Notes: a model not told the origin generated them from the letters alone. Counted from the stretch's first letter, positions 36,861 to 46,276 are shown. The stretch: 64,000 nt of DNA from an uncultured Mycoplasmatota bacterium (GCA_900547775.1 URHW01000001.1:310001-374000), one strand, 5' to 3'. Numbers and translations are program-made.

Positions 36861-37058
36861 AAAAAATCACAAATTAAGGACGAAGTTTTCCGCGGTACCA
36901 CCTTAATTCATGATTTTATCATGCTCTTATATCTTTAACGCGATTAACGTTTAAACTCTGGAGCCATGTTCATAATTAAAAATCTAATTCTTTTTCACCT
37001 GCCAAGAACTCTCTGTTAGTTTTCAATTACTACTCTTTCCTTCTTTGTTTATTAATGT
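36861..37058 (-). promoter_or_regulatory. T-box riboswitch for metG, Met specifier
   Basis: On the minus strand the T-box core AGGTGGTACCGCGG (36890-36904) is followed by the terminator arm. The antiterminator/terminator pair is formed by 36901-36916 and 36864-36879, with six T after. Upstream features are AGAGAGTT and GGTGAAAAAG typical of Stem I, and GAACATGGC, in which ATG (36965-36967) fits the specifier for methionine. Uncharged tRNA-Met would turn the gene on. The 5' edge is approximate. Confidence 0.9.
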
Positions 37059-37084
37059 TAATCTATCATATTATTTACAGAAAA

Positions 37085-37504
37085 TCAACTGCTTGTTATG
37101 GAAGTTTCAATAATTTTTGATATTAATTTACAGAGTTTTTTTGTGTCTTGCTGATTTTCAGATTCAGAATATATTGATAATGTGCCAATTATTGTTGAGT
37201 TAAAAAGGATGTTTTCGCCAATTGTTTCCTTGGTTCCATTAACATTTCCAACTTCTATAATTGTTTTATTATTATCGGTTAATTTAATTGGAATTTTGTA
37301 TATTTCATAGAATGCGTTTATTATTCCATTTATTAAAGCTTGATAGTTGTTAATATATGAGTATTTTTGAATTTCTATTTTGTTATCTGTTAGTTTTAAA
37401 AGAATATTTTCATTTTCTGATAATTTTAATTTTCCACGCAGTTCTTTAGGAATAACAATTCTTCCTAGATCATCTATTTTTCTTATAAAAGTAATTCCGT
37501 TCAT
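37085..37504 (-). CDS. spoVT: SpoVT-like AbrB-family regulator
   Basis: This 139-residue protein has an N-terminal swapped-hairpin AbrB/SpoVT DNA-binding domain (VRKI-type start FIRKIDDLGRIVIPKELRGKL, residues 6-50) and a C-terminal GAF-like domain of about 85 residues. SpoVT has this pair and its gene lies next to mfd in Bacillus, as here. Bacillus SpoVT is about 178 residues, so the GAF part is shortened. It would be a transcription factor acting late in spore formation. AbrB itself lacks the GAF-like part. Confidence 0.87.
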   Translation of the reverse strand: MNGITFIRKIDDLGRIVIPKELRGKLKLSENENILLKLTDNKIEIQKYSYINNYQALINGIINAFYEIYKIPIKLTDNNKTIIEVGNVNGTKETIGENILFNSTIIGTLSIYSESENQQDTKKLCKLISKIIETSITSS

Positions 37505-37540
37505 ATCATCACTATTTTATTTTGATACGTTTATTTATTT

Positions 37541-40500
37541 TTATTCTATGTCATTTATAATTTCTTGTAGAAGTTCTGTTATATAATATATGTAATGCTT
37601 AGGTTGATTGATTATCGGTAGTGATATGATAATTTTTTTAAATTGATATCTAATTTTAAATTTTGGATTAATGTTGTACATTTTTAAGAAAAGTTTTTCG
37701 CCGTTAATTTTGTTTGAGAATTTTTCTGGAATTTGAATCTCTATCTGATTTTTTGTTTGAATTACATAATTAATTTCTAATTTGTTTGCTAGTTTTTCAA
37801 ACCACTCTTCGTACATATATATAAGCATGTCCTCGTCTATTTTGCCAAATCTGTCTTCAAGTTCTGATTTTACTTTTTCTAGAGTTTCTTTATTGTCTAT
37901 TGTGTTTATTAATTTATGTATTTCGATTCTTACACTTTCTTCAGTTACATAGTCAGTTTTAATATGTGTATCTACATCAAGTAGTGATGATCTATCATCA
38001 TCTTCATCTTCTGTTTTGATTCCTTTTAGTTCGTTTATTGCTTCTTCTAAAAGTTTTGTGTATAAGTCTATACCGACACTATCAATAAAACCTGCTTGTT
38101 CGCCACCTAATAAGTCACCTGCGCCTCTTATTGCAAGGTCTCTCATGGCTATTTTATATCCACTACCTAATTCAGTAAATTCTTTTATTGCTTTAAGTCT
38201 CTTCACTGCAGTATCTGATAAAGTTTTTCCTGGGGTATATGTTAGGTAAGCATACGCTATTTTATTACTTCGACCGACACGACCTCTTAACTGATATAAC
38301 TGACTTAGTCCATAGTTTTGGGCGTCTGATATTATTAATGTGTTTACATTTGGTATATCTATACCTGTTTCAATTATAGTGGTGCACACAAGAATATCGT
38401 ATTTATATTCAATAAAATCTTCAATTATTTTTTCTAATTCTGTTTTAGACATTTGACCATGTGCATAGCAAACTCGTGCTTCTGGCACCAATTTTGATAT
38501 ATGGGCGGCTTCATTTTCAATACCTTTAACATTGTTGAATAAGTAAAATATTTGGCCGTTACGAGATAGTTCTTTATATATGGCCTCTTTAGTTAGCATA
38601 TCATTTTTTTCAACTACGTAAGTTTGAACTGGATATCTGTCAGAAGGTGCTGTGTCTAGTACAGATAAGTCTTTTAAGCCGGACATTGCCATTTTTAGTG
38701 TTCTTGGGATTGGTGTTGCAGAAAGTGTTAATATATTTACATTTTTTTTCAATTCTTTGATTTTTTCTTTTTGTGATACACCAAATCTTTGCTCTTCGTC
38801 GATTACTAATAGGCCTAGTGATTTATACTCAATTTTTTCATTAAATAGCTTATGAGTTCCAAATACTAAATCAATTTTACCTTCTTTTAATCCCTCTAAT
38901 ATTTTATTAAATTCCTTTGTTGTAGTAAAACGATTAGCAATTGCTATGCTTATTGGAAATTGTTTAAATCTTTCTAAGGCGCTATCATATTGTTGTTTTG
39001 ATAATATTGTTGTTGGACATAAGTAGGCCACTTGATAACCGTTCAAGATCGTATTAAAGATTGCTCTAAATGCTACTTCTGTTTTACCAAAGCCTACGTC
39101 TCCGCATAGTAAACGATCCATTGGAATCGACTTTTTTAGGTCTAGTAAGATATCTTCTGAACATTTTATTTGGTCTTTTGTTGGGGTGTATTTGAATTCA
39201 CTAGCAAATACTTCTTCTTCAACAAAATGATTATATTTTGGAGATTTTAGAGTCGCTCTTTCTGCATATAATTTTAAAAGTTCTGCTGAAATATCTTTGA
39301 TTCTCTTTTTAACTGAGTTTTTTGTTTTTATCCATGATGTTGAATTTAGTTTATTTATTTTCGGCGGTGTCCCTTCGGCATCTGAGTATTTATAGATTGT
39401 GGTTATTTTTTCGACTGGAATATATACTTTGTCATTTCCAGCATAGTTTAGTAGGATGTAATCTTTTTTAAAGCCGTTTTTTTCAAGAGTAATTATTCCA
39501 CCATAAATGCCAATTCCATGAACGCTGTGTACGATGTAATCTCCTGGTTTAATATCGCTGAAATCTTTGATTTTACGCCCTATTTTTACGGGATTATGAT
39601 AATTTTTTGTTTGACTTGTTTTTTCAATATCGTTTTCAGAAATAAAAATATTATCATCAATTATGAATCCTTTATTTAATTTTTCTTTTATTATATGGAT
39701 ATTTTTTGAGTTACTGTTTACTAGAGCTGTTTTTAGAAAATCTAGTATTATTTTATTTGTTATATAAATATAAATGTTGTGATTGTCTTCTTTATTTTTA
39801 ATAAAATTTATAAGAAGTTCGTAGTTACCATTGAAATTTTCAATATTCTCACTTGCTATATTTAAAACGCCTGGTTTTGAGAATGCATAGAGATTTTTTT
39901 CTGTTGTTGCCTTTAGTTCTTCGAGTGTGAACATTAATTTTTCTTTTATATCGTTATTTTCTTTATATTCGAGTATTTGATCTGTTAGAGTTTTATAGCC
40001 TTGTAAGATTAATTCTTTATCATAATATATTAAATTTGCTTTATTTAAAAGGTTTAGAATTGAAATATGGTTATCACTAATTAGTTCTTTGTATGGATAG
40101 ATTTCAGTTGTTTCAATTTCATTTATTGTTCTTTGACTTTCACCATCAAAGTTTTTTATGCTTTCTATTTGATTGCCAAAAAGTTCTATTCTTACTGGGT
40201 TATCGTAGTTATATGGAAAAATATCTATTATATACCCTCTTAGTGAGTACTCACCGGTTGATGTTACAATTGAAGTTTTTGTGTATCCATATTTATCAAT
40301 AAGTTCTTCAAATGATTTACGATTAATTTTATCGTTTTTATTAAGAGTGATGTTCATTTTTTGAAGAACAGATTTATTAGGAACAAATTTTAAATAGCCC
40401 ATTAGGTTTGTTATTACAAGTTTTTTATTTTCGTGTTGAATGGCATTTAGAGTTTCTAATCTTTTTACTTTAAGCTCTGGAGATACAGCAAGTGCCATCG

Positions 40501-40720
40501 TTGTTAAAAAGTCATCCATTGGAAAAAGAAGAACGTTGTCAATATACGTTCTTAAGTTGTTGTAAATTGTTGTTGCTTCATATAAAGAATTACACAAGAC
40601 TAATGTGTCATTTTCGTTATTTTCATATTGATATTTTATATATTGTATTTTTAATTCTTCTGATAATCCAGATATGTCTGAATTATTTAAAATATCAGCA
40701 TATTTTTTAGATATGTCCAT
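37541..40720 (-). CDS. mfd: transcription-repair coupling factor
   Basis: This 1059-residue protein releases stalled RNA polymerase and recruits UvrA. It has a UvrB-like N-terminal part, the RNA-polymerase interacting CarD-type domain near 385-460 (PGDYIVHSVHGIGIYGG), a RecG-like motor with CGDVGFGKTEVAFRA and DEEQRFGV, and helicase domain 2 with GRVGRSNKIAYAYLTY. The C-terminus follows the TRCF pattern. AGGAG precedes the ATG. It sits between pth and spoVT as in Bacillus. Confidence 0.97.
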   Translation of the reverse strand: MDISKKYADILNNSDISGLSEELKIQYIKYQYENNENDTLVLCNSLYEATTIYNNLRTYIDNVLLFPMDDFLTTMALAVSPELKVKRLETLNAIQHENKKLVITNLMGYLKFVPNKSVLQKMNITLNKNDKINRKSFEELIDKYGYTKTSIVTSTGEYSLRGYIIDIFPYNYDNPVRIELFGNQIESIKNFDGESQRTINEIETTEIYPYKELISDNHISILNLLNKANLIYYDKELILQGYKTLTDQILEYKENNDIKEKLMFTLEELKATTEKNLYAFSKPGVLNIASENIENFNGNYELLINFIKNKEDNHNIYIYITNKIILDFLKTALVNSNSKNIHIIKEKLNKGFIIDDNIFISENDIEKTSQTKNYHNPVKIGRKIKDFSDIKPGDYIVHSVHGIGIYGGIITLEKNGFKKDYILLNYAGNDKVYIPVEKITTIYKYSDAEGTPPKINKLNSTSWIKTKNSVKKRIKDISAELLKLYAERATLKSPKYNHFVEEEVFASEFKYTPTKDQIKCSEDILLDLKKSIPMDRLLCGDVGFGKTEVAFRAIFNTILNGYQVAYLCPTTILSKQQYDSALERFKQFPISIAIANRFTTTKEFNKILEGLKEGKIDLVFGTHKLFNEKIEYKSLGLLVIDEEQRFGVSQKEKIKELKKNVNILTLSATPIPRTLKMAMSGLKDLSVLDTAPSDRYPVQTYVVEKNDMLTKEAIYKELSRNGQIFYLFNNVKGIENEAAHISKLVPEARVCYAHGQMSKTELEKIIEDFIEYKYDILVCTTIIETGIDIPNVNTLIISDAQNYGLSQLYQLRGRVGRSNKIAYAYLTYTPGKTLSDTAVKRLKAIKEFTELGSGYKIAMRDLAIRGAGDLLGGEQAGFIDSVGIDLYTKLLEEAINELKGIKTEDEDDDRSSLLDVDTHIKTDYVTEESVRIEIHKLINTIDNKETLEKVKSELEDRFGKIDEDMLIYMYEEWFEKLANKLEINYVIQTKNQIEIQIPEKFSNKINGEKLFLKMYNINPKFKIRYQFKKIIISLPIINQPKHYIYYITELLQEIINDIE

Positions 40721-40729
40721 AATTTACTC

Positions 40730-41275
40730 CTAATTGTATTTATTCATTAATTTATCGTTAGTGGCTCCGTCGATAAAGTCATTAATAATATTATTAATAA
40801 TTTCCTGGCTGTTATTTAGTTTATCTAATTCTGATTTAGAGAATTTGTCTAGTACATAGTTTATTATGTTGTTCTCTGGTTTTGATATACCTACTTTCAA
40901 TCTTAAGAATTCCTGGGTATGTAAATTTTCAATTATTGATTTAATTCCATTATGACCGCCTGATGAACTATTATATTTTAATTTAATTTTACCAAGCTCT
41001 AAGTCTAGATCATCTTGAATAACAAGAATATCATTTTTATTTATTTTGTAGTAATTAACAAAATAACTTACGGCATTACCAGATAGGTTCATATATGTTT
41101 TGGGCTTAATGAATAGAATATTGTCTTTATTGGTTTTTAAATTTATGTAATATGCATAACTATTTTCTTTCCAATCAGGATTTTTTATATAATTATCCAG
41201 TGCTATAAACCCAATATTATGTCGCGTATTATTATATTCTTTTCCTGGATTGCCCAGTCCGACTATTAATTTCAT
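40730..41275 (-). CDS. pth: peptidyl-tRNA hydrolase
   Basis: This 181-residue enzyme recycles tRNA from dropped-off peptidyl-tRNA. It shows LIVGLGNPGKEYNNTRHNIGF with the catalytic His, KPKTYMNLSG, and ILVIQDDLDLELGKIKLKYNSSSGGHNGIKSI in which the Asp and the His are catalytic. It is of usual length and is located just upstream of mfd, as in Bacillus (pth-fin-mfd), without a fin gene between. Confidence 0.97.
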   Translation of the reverse strand: MKLIVGLGNPGKEYNNTRHNIGFIALDNYIKNPDWKENSYAYYINLKTNKDNILFIKPKTYMNLSGNAVSYFVNYYKINKNDILVIQDDLDLELGKIKLKYNSSSGGHNGIKSIIENLHTQEFLRLKVGISKPENNIINYVLDKFSKSELDKLNNSQEIINNIINDFIDGATNDKLMNKYN

Positions 41276-41286
41276 ACTTCCTCCTA

Positions 41287-41970
41287 TTAGATGTTTGTAA
41301 ATATAGGTGACAGAATTTTGACATCATGTTTGCAATTTTTTTTAGCTTCAATAATTATCATAGAACCATTGCTATGTTCGGTTGGATATATAATTTGTAA
41401 TCTTTTAATACCAAATTTATATTTTGTTAGAAGGTTGATTAATTCAATCATTCTATCTGTTCTATGAATTATATATAGTTTACCTTTGTCTTTAAGCATT
41501 GCATATGATGGTTTTATAATTTCTTCTAATGTTATATATATTTCATGTCTTGCTATAGATTTAATTTCATTTTTGTTTAATAATGACTCTTTTTCCACTT
41601 TAAAGTATGGTGGATTGCAGGTAATTATATCAAAATTATTTCCCGGGAAATAATTTTTAAGGTTTTTAAGGTCATCATTTATAATATTGACATTTTTTAT
41701 ATTATTTATTTTAATAGATTCACTTGCTAAATGGTAAATTTCTTTTTGTATTTCAATTCCAGTTATTTCAAAATTATTATTTGATGATAAAATTATAGGA
41801 ATTGGGGCATTACCAGTACAAAGATCTAATATTTTTTTATCTTTGTAATCTGGTTTTACAAATTTTGCTAGAAGTAATGAATCTAAAGAAAATTTAAAAT
41901 ATTCATCATTTTGATATATTTTAAATCCTGTATCGTATAAATCATTTAGTATTGTACTATTTTTGTTCAT
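41287..41970 (-). CDS. trmN6: tRNA1(Val) adenine-37 N6-methyltransferase-like protein
   Basis: This 227-residue SAM-dependent methyltransferase is of the YabB/TrmN6 family. Motif I is LDLCTGNAPIPII near residue 48 and the N6-adenine methylation motif is CNPPYF near 120. The bases that encode YFPGNNF nearby contain a perfect Noc-binding palindrome. The start overlaps ricT by 14 nt. The modified base is inferred from the family. Confidence 0.88.
   Translation of the reverse strand: MNKNSTILNDLYDTGFKIYQNDEYFKFSLDSLLLAKFVKPDYKDKKILDLCTGNAPIPIILSSNNNFEITGIEIQKEIYHLASESIKINNIKNVNIINDDLKNLKNYFPGNNFDIITCNPPYFKVEKESLLNKNEIKSIARHEIYITLEEIIKPSYAMLKDKGKLYIIHRTDRMIELINLLTKYKFGIKRLQIIYPTEHSNGSMIIIEAKKNCKHDVKILSPIFTNI
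41633..41656. promoter_or_regulatory. Noc-binding site (NBS) within trmN6
   Basis: ATTTCCCGGGAAAT (41638-41651) is the known Bacillus Noc-binding sequence. It is extended to a perfect 24-bp palindrome by AAATT on the left and AATTT on the right, and the same 24 bp recur within dnaX at 45190-45213. Confidence 0.85.
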
Positions 41971-42730
41971 CAATTGTAAATTCCTTTACTTCGTTTTCGA
42001 AAGTGACTTTATACTTTTTGCTTAAAACATTTATAGATACCACGGTTCCGATTTTGTCATCTATTTTAATTTTACTACCTATTTTAGGCAATTTTTCCTT
42101 GTTTTCTTTGTAAGTTTCATCTTCATATGCTAAACAGCATAGTAATCTTCCACAACATCCATTTATTTTTGATGGTGTTAAAGCTATATTTTGATTTTTG
42201 GCCATGTTGATAGAAATGGTATCCATTTTATTTAGATATTTAGCACAGCATAGTTTTCTTCCACAAATTCCTATTCCACCAATTTTTTTTGCTTTATCTC
42301 TTGCTCCCATTTGATGTAGTTCAATTCTAGTTTTATATTTTCCAGCAAGAAACTTAACTAGTTCTCTGAAATCTACTCTTTCATCTGAAACAAAGTTTAT
42401 ATAGAGTTGCTTTCTATCAAATGTAAATTCTGAATCCACTAATTGCATTTTTAAATCTAAACGTGACGCTTCTGCCTTAGCATCTTTTAAAGCCCCTTGG
42501 GCATCTTTTAAATTAATTAGGTATTGGTTATAGTCCTTATCTGTTGCCATTCTTACAACTTCTTTTAATGTGTTTTTTACATCTTTATCTTCTATTGTCG
42601 TAATTTTACCGATTTGTTCTCCTCTTTCTGTTATTACAATAACATATTTTCCTATTTCAATTGGAAAATCTTTTGGATCAAAATTATATACCTTGCTGTT
42701 TTCTTTAAATATTACTCCACATACTTTCAT
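41957..42730 (-). CDS. ricT: PSP1-domain protein RicT
   Basis: This 257-residue protein has a PSP1 domain. It carries the cysteine-rich motifs GICGRKLCCAKYL and GCCGRLLCCLAYE, which in RicT (YaaT) help bind iron-sulfur clusters in the RicA-RicF-RicT complex that acts with RNase Y in mRNA maturation and in sporulation, biofilm and competence. GGGAGG precedes the ATG. It lies between holB and trmN6, the Bacillus order (holB-yaaT-yabA-yabB) but without yabA. Confidence 0.94.
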   Translation of the reverse strand: MKVCGVIFKENSKVYNFDPKDFPIEIGKYVIVITERGEQIGKITTIEDKDVKNTLKEVVRMATDKDYNQYLINLKDAQGALKDAKAEASRLDLKMQLVDSEFTFDRKQLYINFVSDERVDFRELVKFLAGKYKTRIELHQMGARDKAKKIGGIGICGRKLCCAKYLNKMDTISINMAKNQNIALTPSKINGCCGRLLCCLAYEDETYKENKEKLPKIGSKIKIDDKIGTVVSINVLSKKYKVTFENEVKEFTIDEQK

Positions 42731-42732
42731 TT

Positions 42733-43449
42733 TTACCTCCCTAGCGCTTTAGCAATTTTTGCTAAGACTAATTCAATGTTTACAGAACTATTTAACCATA
42801 AAATTGCTTTATTAATTTCTAACATTATGTTGTATTTGTCGTTTAATTGAATTTTATCTATTTGATTTATTAGTATTTCTAATGCTTTAGATAATTTTTC
42901 TTTTTCCAAATTTTTATATGGCCTTATGTATAACATTATATCATATCTGTTATTATTTATTAGCTTTTTTAAATTATCGGTTATTTCTTGTATTTCTGGA
43001 TCATCCATATTTGTTTTTTTAGTATTAAATATTTCACATCTACTTCTTATTGTTGGTAAAATTATGTTTATATCTGATGTAAAAAGAATACCTATTATAT
43101 TTTCGTTTGGTTCTTCTAAAAATTTTAATAATTTGTTGCTTGCTGATAAATTCATTTTTTCTGCTGATTTTATGAAATAAACTTTTAATGTATTGTTAAA
43201 AGACATTGTCAAAAATTTGTTTTGAATATTTAAAATTTTATCTTTATCTATAATATTATTTTCTGGCTCTATTACTGCTATATCTGTATTATTTTCTATT
43301 TTCAATTTTGCTACAAGATTTTCGTGTTTTAGTAAATTATATATTTTGTTTAATAATTCTTCTTGATTATTTGTTTCAACCAAAAAAGCATGAGATAGTT
43401 TTTTCTCACGTACGCATAATTCTAAATACTCTATAAAATCTTGTTTCAT
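42733..43449 (-). CDS. holB: DNA polymerase III delta-prime subunit, short form
   Basis: This 238-residue clamp-loader subunit shows ERxxKLSHAFLVETNN at the start, FIKSAEKMNLSASNKLLKFLEEP (the conserved NALLKxLEEP-like arm) and LPTIRSRCEIF, typical of delta-prime. It lacks the zinc module and most of the C-terminal collar helices found in the about 330-residue homologues. A GAGGAAC site overlaps the end of bofA. Confidence 0.9.
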   Translation of the reverse strand: MKQDFIEYLELCVREKKLSHAFLVETNNQEELLNKIYNLLKHENLVAKLKIENNTDIAVIEPENNIIDKDKILNIQNKFLTMSFNNTLKVYFIKSAEKMNLSASNKLLKFLEEPNENIIGILFTSDINIILPTIRSRCEIFNTKKTNMDDPEIQEITDNLKKLINNNRYDIMLYIRPYKNLEKEKLSKALEILINQIDKIQLNDKYNIMLEINKAILWLNSSVNIELVLAKIAKALGR

Positions 43450-43458
43450 ATTGTTCCT

Positions 43459-43638
43459 CTATATGAAGAAGAAAAAACTTATTGCCAGTGCTATAAGCCC
43501 TGGAAAGCCTAACATAATAATAACTAATATATTAAAGTAATTGATTGGAATTAAAATATTAAATCCTTGCATTATTAAATCGAAACCATATATTAATAAA
43601 ATTGAAAATACTATTTTTTTTACAAATCTAGTTATCAT
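43459..43638 (-). CDS. bofA: BofA-family protein
   Basis: This 59-residue membrane protein begins MITRFVKKIVFSILLIYGF and has the BofA ending NYFNILVIIMLGFPGLIALAI. BofA holds the SpoIVFB protease inactive and delays pro-sigma-K processing in sporulation. It sits between recR and holB, as in Bacillus (recR-yaaL-bofA), and begins 6 nt after GGTGA. The C-terminal match is strong, while the N-terminus is shortened. Its presence suggests a mother-cell sigma-K or related checkpoint. Confidence 0.82.
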   Translation of the reverse strand: MITRFVKKIVFSILLIYGFDLIMQGFNILIPINYFNILVIIMLGFPGLIALAISFFFFI

Positions 43639-43680
43639 TTTTTCACCAATAATATATATGTATAAAGTTATATAGTTATG

Positions 43681-44280
43681 CTATAAGTTTCGTCGGTCTT
43701 CAAATGCTCTTTCTAATGTCAAGGCGTCTAGATAATCTATTTCTGTACCAACAGGTATTCCATAAGAAAGTCTAGATATTTCAACATTTTTATTTTTTAA
43801 TAATTTATTTATATATTGCAAAGTTGTTTCACCTTCAATGGTTGGTTTTAAAGCTATAATTAATTCGATTCTTTCTTTTGAATTATTACATCTTTTAATT
43901 AGATTATCAATATTTATATCGTCTGGACCTATTCCATCTATTGGTGAAATCAAGCCATCTAGTACATGATATACGCCATGATATTTACCCATTTTTTCAA
44001 ACATGAATACACTTTTATAATCTTCTACCACACATATGCTATTTTTATTTCGTACAGGATTATCACATATGTTGCATATTTCCTGATCAGTTATAAATCC
44101 ACATACTGGACAAGGGTGCAATTTATTTTTTGCAATAATTAATGATGAAGCGAATCCTTGTATTTCACTTTCTTCTTTATTTAAAATGGATAATGCCATT
44201 CTTTCTGCAGATTTATCTCCTATTCCTGGAAGTATTTTAAAATTTTCAATTAGTTCTTCTAAAACCTTAGGATAAATCAT
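43681..44280 (-). CDS. recR: recombination mediator RecR
   Basis: This 199-residue protein loads RecA with RecF and RecO. It shows a helix-hairpin-helix (ILPGIGDKSAERMA), the four zinc Cys (CPVCGFITDQEICNIC), and a Toprim domain with VVEDYKSV. The start codon overlaps the ebfC stop by one base (TAATG). It follows dnaX-ebfC as in most Firmicutes. Confidence 0.97.
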   Translation of the reverse strand: MIYPKVLEELIENFKILPGIGDKSAERMALSILNKEESEIQGFASSLIIAKNKLHPCPVCGFITDQEICNICDNPVRNKNSICVVEDYKSVFMFEKMGKYHGVYHVLDGLISPIDGIGPDDINIDNLIKRCNNSKERIELIIALKPTIEGETTLQYINKLLKNKNVEISRLSYGIPVGTEIDYLDALTLERAFEDRRNL

Positions 44281-44579
44281 TATAGTAACCCGTTTAGTCC
44301 ATTAGCGTAAGCACCAAGTTTTTGTTCTTTGTCTTTATCTATTTTAGTTACAGTTTCATTAATGGCAACCATGATCATATCTTCTAATGTTTCTAGATCT
44401 TCTTGGTCTTTTACGATGGCTTTATTAATATTTATTTTATGAATTTTTTTGCTACCATACATTTCTACACTTAAAAATTCATTTTGTGTACTATATATGG
44501 TTGAATTGATTTCACTTTGTTTTTTTTGGATATCTTTTTGAATTTTTTGGGCTTGTGCCATCAAATTTTGCATGTTCAT
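44280..44579 (-). CDS. ebfC: nucleoid-associated protein EbfC/YbaB
   Basis: This 99-residue dimeric DNA-binding protein starts MNMQNLMAQAQKIQKDIQKKQ and has the family arm VKDQEDLETLEDMIMVAINE. It is coupled to recR. Its usual place between dnaX and recR is kept. Confidence 0.94.
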   Translation of the reverse strand: MNMQNLMAQAQKIQKDIQKKQSEINSTIYSTQNEFLSVEMYGSKKIHKININKAIVKDQEDLETLEDMIMVAINETVTKIDKDKEQKLGAYANGLNGLL

Positions 44580-44599
44580 TATTGTTCACCTTTTTCTCT

Positions 44600-46258
44600 C
44601 TATTTTATTTCTATTAAATCTTTACCAAAAATTTCAAATGCACTATTGCTTTTTTCATCTGTAGAAATCTCTTTAGTTGCTATTTCTGATAAATTCTCTT
44701 CCATATAAACATATTTTTTATTTTTATTCTTGATATATTCTTCTTTAGCTTTAGTGCATTCTTGCTTTAATAAGCAAATTATTTTGTATTGTTTGTTAAA
44801 CTTCGTGTTGTATTCTTCTTCAATAGTTTCAAGATTTGAATTAAATAAATATACTGCTGTCTCTGTATTTATTGAAAGCACTGCAATATTATCTGAAACT
44901 ATTTCTACTTCTGCGTCTTCGATTTTTGAATATAAATCGCTGTTTTTATATTTAATATCTTTTTTTAATTCGTTCCAGTTTATGGAAAATGATTCTTTAT
45001 TAATTTTACTAGCAGTTATAAATACATTATTTGTTCTTATTTTTTTTAATTTATTTATTTCTTCATCACTATGTGAAGGCATTACTGTCTGGTTTAAATG
45101 CTTTGTAATTTCTTTTAGTTGTTCTTTATTATTTGAAATTTCTGTAATAGTGTCTATTTTAAAATCATTTTCGTTGTTTATTTCCTTAGAAATTATTTCC
45201 CGGGAAATAATTTTATCTGAATTTTTAATTGATTCTACCCTGTTTTGTGTCTTTATTTTACTTAATATCACAATTTTTATTAAAGTAAGAGCATCTTTTT
45301 TTAGGTAACAGTTTGATATTTCAAATGCAAGTTCTTTAATCGTTTGTTGGTCATTAAATACTGATGACTTGTTTTGAAGTATTTTTATTTCTTCATTATA
45401 TAGATAATTTAATATTTTTGAAATTAGCAAATTTATTTCTAGGCCTTGATTAGCTATGTCATCAAAAATATTTTGCAAATTTTCTAAATTATCCTCTTTG
45501 GCTGATAAAAATATTTCTTCTATTGTTGAATCACCTATGATTCCAAAGCAATTTTGAATTAGTTCTGTTGTTATTTTTTTATTTTCTTTTGATAATTGAT
45601 CTAGGTATCCTAAGGCATCTCGCATTCCACCATCTGCTAAATCTGCGATGTATTCTGCAGCGGACTTTTCAATATCAATATTTTCTTCTTTTGCAATTGA
45701 TTGGATTCTATCACAAATTATGTTTTTTGGTATTTTTCTAAAAGTAAATCTTTGACATCTAGATAATACCGTTATTGGCACCTTTTGAATTTCAGTAGTT
45801 GCTAAAATGAAAATAACATGCTTTGGTGGCTCTTCTAAAGTTTTTAGAAAGGCATTCCATGCACTTTGTGATAGCATGTGGACTTCATCAATTATATATA
45901 TTTTATATTTAGAATTTGAAGGAAGAATTTTTACGTTATCACGAAGTTCTCTTATTTCTTCTACACCATTATTTGATGCTGCATCGATTTCAATTATGTC
46001 CGGATTCTCATTAAAATTTTTACATGAGTTGCATTCACCACATGCAATTCCGTCTTTTGCATTTTCACAGTTAATTGCTTTTGCAAATAGCTTTGCTGTT
46101 GAGGTTTTTCCGGTTCCTCTTGGACCATTAAAACAGTACGCATGTGCTAGTTTATTGTTTATTATAGAATCTTTAAGTATTTCTTTTATTGAATCTTGAC
46201 CATATAAATCGTTAAAGTTTTGTGGTCTATATTTTCTGTAAAGTACTTTATATGCCAT
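44600..46258 (-). CDS. dnaX: DNA polymerase III subunits gamma/tau
   Basis: This 552-residue clamp loader has the Walker A GPRGTGKTSTAK near residue 45, zinc-coordinating Cys near 64-82, a DEVHMLS Walker B and the sensor-1 loop RCQRFTFRKI. A Noc-binding palindrome lies in the sequence encoding IISREIIS, about residues 350-358 in the poorly conserved linker. A tau-like C-terminal part of about 190 residues follows. GGAGG precedes the ATG. Confidence 0.96.
   Translation of the reverse strand: MAYKVLYRKYRPQNFNDLYGQDSIKEILKDSIINNKLAHAYCFNGPRGTGKTSTAKLFAKAINCENAKDGIACGECNSCKNFNENPDIIEIDAASNNGVEEIRELRDNVKILPSNSKYKIYIIDEVHMLSQSAWNAFLKTLEEPPKHVIFILATTEIQKVPITVLSRCQRFTFRKIPKNIICDRIQSIAKEENIDIEKSAAEYIADLADGGMRDALGYLDQLSKENKKITTELIQNCFGIIGDSTIEEIFLSAKEDNLENLQNIFDDIANQGLEINLLISKILNYLYNEEIKILQNKSSVFNDQQTIKELAFEISNCYLKKDALTLIKIVILSKIKTQNRVESIKNSDKIISREIISKEINNENDFKIDTITEISNNKEQLKEITKHLNQTVMPSHSDEEINKLKKIRTNNVFITASKINKESFSINWNELKKDIKYKNSDLYSKIEDAEVEIVSDNIAVLSINTETAVYLFNSNLETIEEEYNTKFNKQYKIICLLKQECTKAKEEYIKNKNKKYVYMEENLSEIATKEISTDEKSNSAFEIFGKDLIEIK
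45190..45213. promoter_or_regulatory. Noc-binding site (NBS) within dnaX
   Basis: ATTTCCCGGGAAAT (45195-45208) is flanked to a perfect 24-bp palindrome by AAATT and AATTT, identical over 24 bp to the copy in trmN6 at 41633-41656. It lies in the variable linker of the dnaX product. Confidence 0.85.
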
Positions 46259-46276
46259 TTAAACCTCCTATATTTA

